From the NCBI GenBank assembly GCA_905215465.1, contig CAJMPT010000019.1, positions 1 through 26,244 of the forward strand: a stretch of DNA of 26,244 bases, given 5' to 3'. A program made the position numbers and the translations under genes. Source of the stretch: an uncultured bacterium (lineage in GTDB: Bacteria > Actinomycetota > Coriobacteriia > Coriobacteriales > Atopobiaceae). Under the pieces are notes generated by a model. That model was not told where the DNA came from and did no database searches. It was given only the letters and a program-made list of their open reading frames with translations. Position 1 is the first letter of the stretch, and each line of letters begins with the position of its first letter. Of the stretch, positions 8,119 to 17,000 are shown piece by piece.

Positions 8119-8156
8119 CACCCCTGGCGAGAAGCGCGAACTTCTCGCCAGGGGTG
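8119..8156. terminator. 16-bp perfect hairpin behind argH
   Basis: CACCCCTGGCGAGAAG (8119-8134) pairs perfectly with CTTCTCGCCAGGGGTG (8141-8156) over a 6-base loop. It lies 43 bases behind the argH stop. Both arms contain the dispersed nonamer GGCGAGAAG. The T-run (TCCCTTTT) is on the plus-strand side, so on the argH strand it would be a T-less terminator or processing hairpin. The stretch 8004-8118 between it and the right repeat holds no gene I can support. Confidence 0.6.
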
Positions 8157-8199
8157 TCCCTTTTGCCAGGTGGGTAACAGCGTCCCCGGTGTTTGATGG

Positions 8200-9582
<1,383 letters not shown>

Positions 9583-9621
9583 CGGCCCCTCCGTTCTTCT
9601 CAAGGCTGTTGTCCCAGCCAG

Positions 9622-9627
9622 ATTATC
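9622..9627 (-). promoter_or_regulatory. Candidate -10 element for argH
   Basis: On the minus strand the context TGCGATAAT gives an extended -10 (TG-n-GATAAT) about 40 bases before the argH ATG and just behind the argG terminator. No good -35 is visible because that position falls in the terminator stem. Confidence 0.4.
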
Positions 9628-9636
9628 GCATGCGTG

Positions 9637-9670
9637 CAAAAGGGGCCGCCCGCGCGCAACGGGCGACCCC
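9637..9670 (-). terminator. Rho-independent terminator behind argG
   Basis: On the minus strand GGGGTCGCCCG and CGGGCGGCCCC pair over a 7-base loop (one G-U pair), followed directly by TTTT. It lies 41 bases behind the argG stop codon and fits an intrinsic terminator well. Confidence 0.8.
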
Positions 9671-9711
9671 ATCCGTTCAAAAGGTGCCTCCTGGAGAAAC
9701 CCCCGCGGGAG

Positions 9712-10941
9712 CTACTCGACCGGCTGCAGACCAGAGCCGGGGCCCTGGACGCGAGACCAGGTCTTGGACTGCAGGCCATGCAGGTCGATGAAGCCGCGGG
9801 CAGCGGTGTGGTCGAAGGTATCGCCCTCGTCGTAGGTGGCCAGGTTGTAGTCGTAGAGGCTGAAGTCGGAGCGCAGGCCGTCGACGAAGAGGCCGCCCTT
9901 GCACAGGATGATGCGGACGTCGCCGGTGACGTACTTCTGCGTGTAGGCGTTGAAGGCATCGATGGCGTTGCGGTTCTGGGAGAACCACAGGCCGCGGTAG
10001 ACGGTGGAAGCCCACTCGACGTCGAGCTTGGCCTTCTGCTTCAGGGTCTCGGCGTCAAGGCAGAGCTGCTCGAGGGACTGGTGGGCCTGGATGAGCAGCA
10101 GGGCGGCGGGGCACTCGTAGCACTCGCGGCTCTTGATGCCCACGACGCGGTCCTCGATCATGTCGATGCGGCCAAAGCCGTTGCGGCCGGCAATCTCGTT
10201 GCACTTGATGATGAGGTCAAGCAGCGGCATCTTCTCGCCGTTGAGGGCGGTCGGAATGCCCTGCTCGAAGGAGATCACGACCTCCTCGGGGTCGGCGGAG
10301 CACTCGTCGAGGTTCTTGGTCATCGTCCAGATGTCCGCGGGCGGCTTGTTCCAGGTGTCCTCGAGGACGCCGCACTCGATGGCACGGCCCCAGAGGTTGT
10401 CGTCGATGGAGTAGGGCTTCTTGTGCGTGGTGGGCACGGGCACACCGTGCTGCTTGGCCCACTCCATCTCGGAGTCACGCGTGGTGAGGTCCCAGACGCG
10501 GACCGGGGCGATGATCTCGAGCTCGGGGTCAAGGGCGCGGATGCAGGTCTCAAAGCGGACCTGGTCGTTGCCCTTGCCGGTGCAGCCGTGGGCCACGTAC
10601 TTGGCGCCGTACTGGTGGGCAATGTCAACGAGGTGCTTGGAGATCAGCGGGCGAGAAAGGGCAGAGAGCAGCGGGTAGACGCCCTCGTACTTGCCGTTGG
10701 CCCAGATGGCCTTGGACAGGATCTTCTCGGCGTACTCCTCGCGCATGTCGACGGCCTCGGAGGCAATTGCGCCCATGTCGAGGGCCTTCTGCTTGATCCA
10801 GGAGAGGTCCTTCTCGTCCTGGCCGACGTTGCCGCAGATGGCGATGACGTCGAGGTTCTTCTCCTCCTGCAGCCACTTGACGATGACGGACGTGTCGAGG
10901 CCACCGGAATACGCGAGGACTACCTTCTCTTTCTCAGCCAT
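9712..10941 (-). CDS. argG: Argininosuccinate synthase
   Basis: This 409-residue cytosolic ligase condenses citrulline and aspartate with ATP to argininosuccinate, feeding argH. The ATP pyrophosphatase P-loop AYSGGLDTSV is at 10-19. Also present are the citrulline/aspartate-binding blocks ALSRPLISKHLV, HGCTGKGNDQVRFE, PYSIDDNLWGR and GIKSRECYECPA, in family order. The ATG at 10941 is preferred to an in-frame ATG at 10959 because the purine-rich GGAAAGGA lies between the two, where it can serve only the downstream start. The gene ends in a terminator before argH. The 489 bases upstream contain no gene and no convincing promoter. Confidence 0.96.
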   Translation of the reverse strand: MAEKEKVVLAYSGGLDTSVIVKWLQEEKNLDVIAICGNVGQDEKDLSWIKQKALDMGAIASEAVDMREEYAEKILSKAIWANGKYEGVYPLLSALSRPLISKHLVDIAHQYGAKYVAHGCTGKGNDQVRFETCIRALDPELEIIAPVRVWDLTTRDSEMEWAKQHGVPVPTTHKKPYSIDDNLWGRAIECGVLEDTWNKPPADIWTMTKNLDECSADPEEVVISFEQGIPTALNGEKMPLLDLIIKCNEIAGRNGFGRIDMIEDRVVGIKSRECYECPAALLLIQAHQSLEQLCLDAETLKQKAKLDVEWASTVYRGLWFSQNRNAIDAFNAYTQKYVTGDVRIILCKGGLFVDGLRSDFSLYDYNLATYDEGDTFDHTAARGFIDLHGLQSKTWSRVQGPGSGLQPVE

Positions 10942-11340
10942 TTTTGGTTTCCTTTCCATTGGCTAAATAATGCAAGTAAGCAGGTCAATTACAGCTACGC
11001 CAACCCCCCGACAATATCGGACGTTGCGAGAAGATCATCTTTTTGGCAGGTTGCCGCCAGACAACAGGACGCAGCGCGCGATATTGCGGGCTAGATTCGT
11101 CGGTTCTGGCGTCGGTTCATGGGGGTGGCTGCCTGGCTGCTTGCGCAGGTAGTAGCAATCATGGCGCTCATGCGCTGCATATGGCTTCTCCGCCTCCCCA
11201 TAAGACATGTGGCCCGCGACTATTGCCGCGGGGCTGTAATCGTTGACTCGCACTATAGGCCGATGCTCGCGCCACATGCAACACGCATTCCGTTTGGATT
11301 TGCGTTTGAAACATTACGCGCGGCGGGCGGTCCCCTCCCG
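10942..11340. other. Gene-free leader region upstream of argG
   Basis: No coding region is supported here. Short open frames exist on both strands (for example 11035-11277 minus and 11119-11409 plus) but lack ribosome binding sites and recognisable protein sequence. A TTGACC (10983-10988, minus) could be a -35 box for argG, but no good -10 follows at the right distance. An 8-base variant of the dispersed motif (TGCGAGAAG, 11025-11033) is present. Confidence 0.4.
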
Positions 11341-11420
11341 CAAATTGGGCGTCCCACAAATTGGGGACGTGTTCGTTTTTGCGCAAATTCGAACACGTCC
11401 CCAATTTGAGACCCAATTTG
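11341..11420. repeat. REP-like nested palindrome, copy 1
   Basis: CAAATTGGGGACGTGTTCG (11357-11375) pairs perfectly with its complement at 11390-11408 over a 14-base loop containing TTTTTGCGCAAA. A second, outer pair CAAATTGGG (11341-11349) and CCCAATTTG (11412-11420) encloses it. The core 11356-11410 recurs at 25396-25450 with one base difference. It starts 10 bases behind the deoC stop codon, so it may act as a terminator. Such palindromes resemble the REP elements mobilised by IS200-like RAYT transposases; no such transposase is in the window. Confidence 0.85.
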
Positions 11421-11430
11421 AGAGGTGGCG

Positions 11431-12072
11431 CTAGGCGCCGATGATGGCCAGGCCGCTGGAGGTGCCGATGCGAGTGGCGCCGGCGTCCACCATGGCCTGG
11501 GCCTCCTGCGCGGTGTGGATGCCGCCGGAGGCCTTGACCTGGCAGCGGCCGGCAACGGTCTTGGCCATGAGCGCCACGTCCTCGACGGTGGCGCCACCCG
11601 TGGAGAAGCCCGTGCTGGTCTTGACGAAGGTGGCGCCGGCCTCCACGGCAAGCTCGCACGCGCGGACGATCTTCTCGTCAGAGAGCAGGCAGGCCTCGAT
11701 GATGACCTTCACGCAGCGACCCTGCGCGGCAGCCACCACGGCCTCGATGTCGCGGCGGACCAGCTCGTCCTCGCCGGCAAGCAGCCACCCCACGTTGATG
11801 ACCATGTCCAGCTCGTCGGCACCGTCCGAGACGGCGGCCTCAGTCTCGGCGGCCTTGCCGGCGGTGGACATGGCGCCAAGCGGGAAGCCGATGACCGTGC
11901 AGACCTTGACGTTGGTCTCCTTCAGGTGGGAGGCGCACGCGCCCACCCAGCAGGAGTTCACGCAGACGGAGGCAAAGCCGTGCTCGGCCGCCTCGTCGCA
12001 CAGGCGCACAATCTGCTCGCGGGTGGCGTTTGCCGCCAGGAGCGTGTGGTCAATCATCTTGTTGAGGCTCAT
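11431..12072 (-). CDS. deoC: Deoxyribose-phosphate aldolase
   Basis: This class I aldolase of 213 residues splits 2-deoxyribose 5-phosphate into glyceraldehyde 3-phosphate and acetaldehyde in deoxynucleoside catabolism. The Schiff-base lysine is Lys151 in FVKTSTGF; the second active-site lysine is Lys180 in VKASGGI; the acidic relay is Asp89 in ELDMVINVG. The N-terminus IDHTLLAANAT is typical. The ATG at 12072 is chosen because AAAGGAG lies five bases before it; a TTG 15 bases upstream would sit inside that site. A 34-base perfect palindrome ends 21 bases before the ATG, leaving no room for a promoter between them. Expression therefore needs read-through from the tRNA-Lys/aminopeptidase side. 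A REP-like palindrome follows the stop. Confidence 0.95.
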   Translation of the reverse strand: MSLNKMIDHTLLAANATREQIVRLCDEAAEHGFASVCVNSCWVGACASHLKETNVKVCTVIGFPLGAMSTAGKAAETEAAVSDGADELDMVINVGWLLAGEDELVRRDIEAVVAAAQGRCVKVIIEACLLSDEKIVRACELAVEAGATFVKTSTGFSTGGATVEDVALMAKTVAGRCQVKASGGIHTAQEAQAMVDAGATRIGTSSGLAIIGA

Positions 12073-12093
12073 CCGAGCTCCTTTCAAACAACA

Positions 12094-12127
12094 GGGGCGG
12101 CGAGAAGAGCGCTCTTCTCGCCGCCCC
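12094..12127. terminator. 34-base perfect palindrome between tRNA-Lys and deoC
   Basis: GGGGCGGCGAGAAGAGC (12094-12110) is followed directly by its exact complement (12111-12127), giving a 34-base palindrome. On the minus strand it lies 10 bases behind tRNA-Lys and is followed by TGTTGTTT, so it can end the tRNA transcript. Each arm contains the nonamer GGCGAGAAG. Confidence 0.75.
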
Positions 12128-12137
12128 GAGCTTTCGG

Positions 12138-12213
12138 TGGTGCGCCGTCAGGGGTTCGAACCCTGGGCCTTGGGATTAAAAGTCCCCTGCTCTACCAGCT
12201 GAGCTAACGGCGC
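12138..12213 (-). tRNA. tRNA-Lys(TTT)
   Basis: The 76-base cloverleaf can be folded by eye. The acceptor stem is GCGCCGT/ACGGCGC, the D arm GCTC/GAGC, the anticodon loop CTTTTAA with anticodon TTT, and the T arm CAGGG-TTCGAAC-CCCTG. The 3' CCA is encoded. The outermost anticodon-stem pair is a G-A mismatch. It lies 46 bases behind the aminopeptidase stop and has its own -10 element. Confidence 0.97.
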
Positions 12214-12222
12214 GTGGAGTTG

Positions 12223-12230
12223 ATTCTACC
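12223..12230 (-). promoter_or_regulatory. Extended -10 promoter element of tRNA-Lys
   Basis: The minus strand reads GTGGTAGAATCAA, giving TGG-TAGAAT, an extended -10, nine bases before the 5' end of the tRNA. The same 13 bases precede tRNA-Gly. No -35 hexamer is recognisable. Confidence 0.55.
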
Positions 12231-12259
12231 ACGGGGCCACAACCGAAGCGCGGCCGGCG

Positions 12260-13540
12260 CTACTCCCAGGCCCACTGGCCGTTCTCGAAGACCGGAACCT
12301 CGGTGCCGTCTTCGCAGACGCCCCAGACGTTGAGGTCGTCGGTGCCAATCATGAAGTCCACGTGGGCCACGCTCTGGTTGACGCCGCGGGCCAGGAGGTC
12401 CTCCTTGCCTAGGTTGACGCCACCCTCGAGGCACTCGGGGAAGCCCATGCCCAGAGCCAGGTGGCAGGAGGCGTTCTCGTCGTAGAGGGTGTCAAAGAAG
12501 AGGGTCTCGCTCTGGCGGATGGGTGTGTTCTTGGAGATGAGCGCGCACTCACCCAGGCGGCAACTGTTCTCGTCGGTCTCGATGATGTGGCGCAGCACCT
12601 CGGCGCCCTGCTCGGCACCAAAGTCGACCACGCGACCGCCCTCAAAGCGCAGCCAGAAGTCGCGCACGATCTGCCCGGCGTGAACCAGCGGCATGGCGGA
12701 GTACACAATGCCCTCGACGCGCCTGCAGTCCGGCGAGGTGAAGACCTCCTCGGTGGGGATGTTGGGGAAGAACGTGGTGCCGTCCTGGGTGCGGGCGGCG
12801 CCGCCGTCCCAGACGTGGCCGGGGTTCATGCCCACGACGAGGCTGGTGCCGTTGGACGCCTCGTAGCGCAGGGCATCGAAGTGGTGGCCGTTGAGGAAGC
12901 GCTTGGTCTTCTCAAAGGAGGCGTTGTGGGTCTCCCAGGCGCTCTCAGGGTCGTCGCCGTCGGCACGGGCCACGGAGAGGATGAGGTTCCACAGGCGGTA
13001 GGTTGCCTCCGCGTCGGACGCGCCGGGGAAGACCTCGCGTGCCCAGGCGGCCACGGGCACGCCGGCGATGCACCAGACGTTGCGGCCAAAGTCCATGCCG
13101 TCGCGGAAGGACTTGCACTCGGTGTTGCGCGCCTTGGACGCCGCAGCCGGCTTGGCCGGGTCAATGCCCTTGAGGGCGGAGGGATCGGAACCCTCCAGGA
13201 ACAGGAAGGTGGCGCCCGCCTCGGCCAGGGAGTTGAGCTGCTCGACCTTCCAGGAGGGCGTGTGGCGGAACCAATCCAGCTCCACGTTCTCGTAGGTCAG
13301 GCGGCTGATGGCGTCATCGTCCCAGATGACGGTCACGTGGCCCGCGCCAGCACGGTAGCCGGCGGCAACCACGCGGCGCGCAAAGTCGGCGCGCTCGACG
13401 GGGCACTCGACGACGAGCTCCTGGCCGGGCTTTACGGCCGCTCCCTTCTTGACCAGCAGGTCAGCATAGAGGTCGAGCTGCTCAGCAAGGGCCTCGGTAG
13501 CCACGCGGCACTCTTCCTCAGTCATGGGGACGGGAGACAT
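12260..13540 (-). CDS. M29-family aminopeptidase
   Basis: This 426-residue cytosolic metallo-aminopeptidase (AmpS/aminopeptidase T family) removes N-terminal residues from peptides using a dinuclear metal centre. Metal-ligand candidates are in the family positions: Glu264/Glu265 in NIPTEEVFTSPD, Glu331 in LGECAL, His360 in ENASCHLALGMGF, and His393 and Asp395 in AHVDFMIGTDDL. Length is normal. The ATG at 13540 has AGGAG six bases before it. A second in-frame ATG at 13525 is possible but lacks its own site, and reading upstream of 13540 adds 38 unrelated residues. It lies between two tRNA genes on the same strand. No promoter was recognised in the 85 bases between the tRNA-Gly terminator and the start. 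Confidence 0.93.
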   Translation of the reverse strand: MSPVPMTEEECRVATEALAEQLDLYADLLVKKGAAVKPGQELVVECPVERADFARRVVAAGYRAGAGHVTVIWDDDAISRLTYENVELDWFRHTPSWKVEQLNSLAEAGATFLFLEGSDPSALKGIDPAKPAAASKARNTECKSFRDGMDFGRNVWCIAGVPVAAWAREVFPGASDAEATYRLWNLILSVARADGDDPESAWETHNASFEKTKRFLNGHHFDALRYEASNGTSLVVGMNPGHVWDGGAARTQDGTTFFPNIPTEEVFTSPDCRRVEGIVYSAMPLVHAGQIVRDFWLRFEGGRVVDFGAEQGAEVLRHIIETDENSCRLGECALISKNTPIRQSETLFFDTLYDENASCHLALGMGFPECLEGGVNLGKEDLLARGVNQSVAHVDFMIGTDDLNVWGVCEDGTEVPVFENGQWAWE

Positions 13541-13625
13541 GGGGGACTCCTCTCGGTCTGCCCGCGCGGTCGGCGGGTCTTTGCGCGGTAACGGGCAGGC
13601 AGTTGCCCCACCTCGGCCGCGCATG

Positions 13626-13647
13626 AAAAGGGCCCCTTCCGGGGCCC
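13626..13647 (-). terminator. Rho-independent terminator of tRNA-Gly
   Basis: On the minus strand GGGCCCC-GGAA-GGGGCCC forms a 7-bp all-G/C stem with a four-base loop, followed by TTTT. It lies 10 bases behind the tRNA 3' end. Confidence 0.85.
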
Positions 13648-13657
13648 CGAACATCTA

Positions 13658-13732
13658 TGGAGCGGGCAACGGGACTCGAACCCGCGGATGTCAGCTTGGG
13701 AAGCTGATGCCTTACCACTTGGCGATGCCCGC
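13658..13732 (-). tRNA. tRNA-Gly(CCC)
   Basis: The cloverleaf is clear. The acceptor stem is GCGGGCA/TGCCCGC, the anticodon stem TCAGC/GCTGA with loop TTCCCAA (anticodon CCC), and the T arm GCGGG-TTCGAGT-CCCGT. Discriminator T is followed by an encoded CCA. A terminator follows and a -10 element precedes it, so it is an independent unit. Confidence 0.97.
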
Positions 13733-13743
13733 ATGGGCTTTTG

Positions 13744-13751
13744 ATTCTACC
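13744..13751 (-). promoter_or_regulatory. Extended -10 promoter element of tRNA-Gly
   Basis: The minus strand reads GTGGTAGAATCAA about 11 bases before the tRNA, identical over 13 bases to the element before tRNA-Lys. The hairpin at 13769-13788 occupies the -35 region. Confidence 0.55.
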
Positions 13752-13768
13752 ACAGCCGTTGGCGCGGC

Positions 13769-13788
13769 GGCGAGAAGCCCTTCTCGCC
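13769..13788. repeat. Inverted pair of the GGCGAGAAG motif
   Basis: GGCGAGAAG (13769-13777) and CTTCTCGCC (13780-13788) form a perfect 9-bp inverted repeat with a two-base spacer. It lies between the divergent tRNA-Gly and surface-protein genes, where no transcript needs ending, so a terminator role is doubtful. The rest of 13790-14019 holds no gene and no clear promoter, only a small GGGTT-GAA-AACCC hairpin near 13892. Confidence 0.7.
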
Positions 13789-14019
13789 AGGTGAGTTGTG
13801 GCGGTATTGAAGAGATTCTCGGAAGGCCGGCTCTTGGGCACAAGCTGCGACGAGCGGCAGGGCGCCCGACCTGCAATGGGTTGGGCTGGGCGGGGTTGAA
13901 AACCCTGAAAGCCATCCGCAAGCGTGTCGAAAGCCTCCGGTCCGCCAGCTGTCCGCTAGCTGCAAGCGTCACCAGATAGGCTTCGCCTCCCATCCGCGTT
14001 TTGAGCAAAGGGAGACAGC

Positions 14020-17000
14020 ATGGAACGGCAGAGAGGAACCCGCGCGGGCGTGCCTAGCGGCGGCGCTCGTGCTGGCGAGAAGGTCCCGGACGCAGGCAGA
14101 AGGCCCACGCCACGGGCGCGGCTGTGTGGCGGTGACCGCCAGCAGGGAGGCGTGCCCGGAGCGGTGGGCCATGCCGGGCGCTCGAAGATGGCCCTGGCTG
14201 TCAGACGAGCGGCTCAGGTACGAGCGCTCACGGCGAGAAGAGTCGGGGCCGCGCTGTCTGCGCTTCTCCTGACGCTGACCCAGATTCTCGGCCTCGGCGC
14301 GCCCGCAGCCGCACCAACGCCGGCACTGGCAGAGGACATGGGAACCCTGAGCGTGCTGAGCGCCAGGTCGGTCTCCGAAGCTGAAGACATCAACAGTAGC
14401 TATGACGGCCTGCATCGGTTTGAGGTGGACTCGGAGGACGGCGTCGCCTACTGCGGTGCCAAGAACCTAACCTGCCCCGAGGCGGGGGCCACGTTCAGCG
14501 GTGGGTACATCTCGCAGAATCCCGCGCTGGACTGGGTCATGTACCACGGCTGGAGGCCCAATAACCAGGTTGGGTATGGGGCAAGGTCGTCCGCTCACTT
14601 CCATCTTGCCACCCAATACCTGGTCTGGCTCGCCATGCCCCACTCGTCTGCCGTCAACGATCACGTGTGGGCCGAAGAGGAGATTGGCCGGACGTACCCG
14701 GACATCCGCAGCGCCATCGCCCAGATGAGAAGTGAGATGGACGCCTACGTAGCCGCAGGCGGAGGTGGCCCCGAGGCCGGAAGCTCCGTGATCTGGCCCT
14801 CTCCCAACGGGCAGACGCAATCCCTCGTGACCAGAAGGACGCCGCAGGTGGAGGTCACGCTGCAGAAGGCCTCGGCAGATGCGAGTCTCACGTTTGGCAA
14901 CGGCGCCTACAGCCTGGAGGGCGCAACGTACGAGATCCACCAGAAAGACAGCGACGCCCTTGTGGCCACAGTCACCACCGACGCCAATGGCCGCGCGGTC
15001 TGCTCTCTCAGGCCCGGCACGAGCTACTATGCCCAGGAGACCAAGGCACCGACGGGGTACCTGCTGGCGAGTGGCAGAGTCGAGTTCACGGTCGGGACCA
15101 CGGGCCAGACCGTCACCCTCCAGGACGCCCCGGCGACCGCCGAGGTCCGCATCCGGAAGGTCGACTCCTCCACGGGTGGCGGTGCTCAGCCCGGCGCGAG
15201 CCTGGCCGGAGCGGAGATCACGCTCGTTGACGCCCAAGGGCGCACGCACGCCTCCACCACCGATGCCGATGGGCGCGTAATCTTTGGCGGACTTCCCCTT
15301 GGCCAGGTACGTGTGACCGAGACGCGGGCACCCGAGGGATACCGGGTAAGTCAGCAGGTCCTCGAGACCGAGGTCGCGGCGGGCCAAGTAGGAACGGACG
15401 GGGTGGCCCGGATAGACATGGAACCCGTCCTCGCTGAGGACGTCATGGCCTTTGACCTGGAGATTGCAAAGTTCAAGGACTTCGGACAGGAGGGTTCCGG
15501 CCTGGAGCAGCCCGCGGCTGACGTACGCTTCCAAGTCACGAGCAACACCACCGGAAACGTGGTTGGAGAGCTGGTCACCAACGCCAATGGCTTTGCCGAC
15601 ACCTCCGAAGACGAAACGCTCTGGTTTGGCAGCGGCACGCGCGGCCCAGGCGTCAAGGGCGCCCTCCCCTACGATGCGGCCGGCTACACCATTCATGAGG
15701 TCGAGTCCACCGTACCCGCGGGCTTCTCGCACGTCGGAGACTGGACCATCAGCGCGGAGCAGATAGCGGACGGCGCCAAGCTCCAGTACATCGCGGACAA
15801 CCACGCGTTGGCAGCAAGGTTGCAGGTGGTGAAGAAGGATGCCTCGTCCGGTCAGGTGGTCGCCCTTGCCGGCTTTGCCTTCCAGATTCTGGACGCGGAC
15901 GGCAATCCCGTGACACAGGAAAGCTGGTACCCCAACCACGTCACGCTCGACCGGTTTGTGACGGACCAGAGCGGCTGCGTCACCCTTCCCCAGAGCCTAG
16001 TTCCCGGAACGTACTACATCCACGAGGTGACGGCCCAGGCACCATACCTGCTTGGCAGCGAGGATGTCCGCATTGACGTTCCCGCCGATGCCACGGTTCC
16101 GCCCGTGGTCGTGGCCGACGTTTCAAACGAGCAGGCAACCGGGTCGGCCAAGCTCACCAAGACCTCCGAGAGCGGCATCGCGCTGGAAGGCGCCGAGTTC
16201 GACGTGGTGGCACGGCAGGACGTCGTCGCTCCGGACGGAACAGTCCAGGCCGTCAAAGGCCAGGTCATGGCCCATGTCGCTACGGACGAGAAGGGAGAGG
16301 CAACCGTCGAGGAACTGCCCCTTGGCACGGGTGAGGCCACCTACGCCTTCGTGGAGACCCAAGCACCCGAGGGTTTCGTCCTAGACCAGACGCCCCACGA
16401 GTTCACGGTCTGTTGGGCAGACCAGCAGACTCCCGTCGTCTGGGCACAGGCCAGTGCGCAAAACGCCATGGCGACGGGATCGGCGACCATCAGGAAGACC
16501 GACTTGCAGACGGGTGGCACCCTGGCCGACGCGGAGTTTGACGTCGTCGCCCCAGGCGACGTCATTGGCTACGACGGCGTGCTCGCGCATTCGGCCGGCG
16601 ACGTAGTGGCCCATGTGGTCACTGGTGATGACGGTACGGCAACGGTGGATGGCCTCGCGCTCGCACCTGGCGGTGCAATGTACGCCTTCGTGGAGACAAA
16701 GGCACCCGCCGGCTACGTCCTTGACCCCACGCCTCACGAGTTCACGGTTGCCTACCAGGACCAGCAGACGCCTGTGGTCGAGGTTGAGGCCGCGGTCAGC
16801 AACGACTTCTCCAAGGTCCGCCTCTCAAAGCTCGACGAGACGGGCAAGCCGCTGCCTGGAGCCAGCCTTGTGCTCTTGGACGCCAACAAGGAGGTCGTGG
16901 AAAGTTGGACGAGCGAGGAGGTGCCGCACCTCATAGAGCGCCTGGCGCCAGGGACCTACACCCTGGAGGAAAGCGAGGCGCCCGATGGATATCTCAAGGC

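Noticed and set aside
11035..11409. Small ORFs upstream of argG, one with a hydrophobic start (11119)
   Set aside because: They have no ribosome binding site, overlap the REP-like palindrome in part, and resemble no known protein. An arginine-rich leader peptide was looked for and not seen.
13769..13788. Intrinsic terminator for the adhesin or tRNA
   Set aside because: It lies upstream of both divergent genes and has no T-run.
14467..15939. 490-codon open frame on the minus strand
   Set aside because: It is a shadow of the plus-strand adhesin, which has a signal peptide, CnaB domains and an LPSTG anchor.
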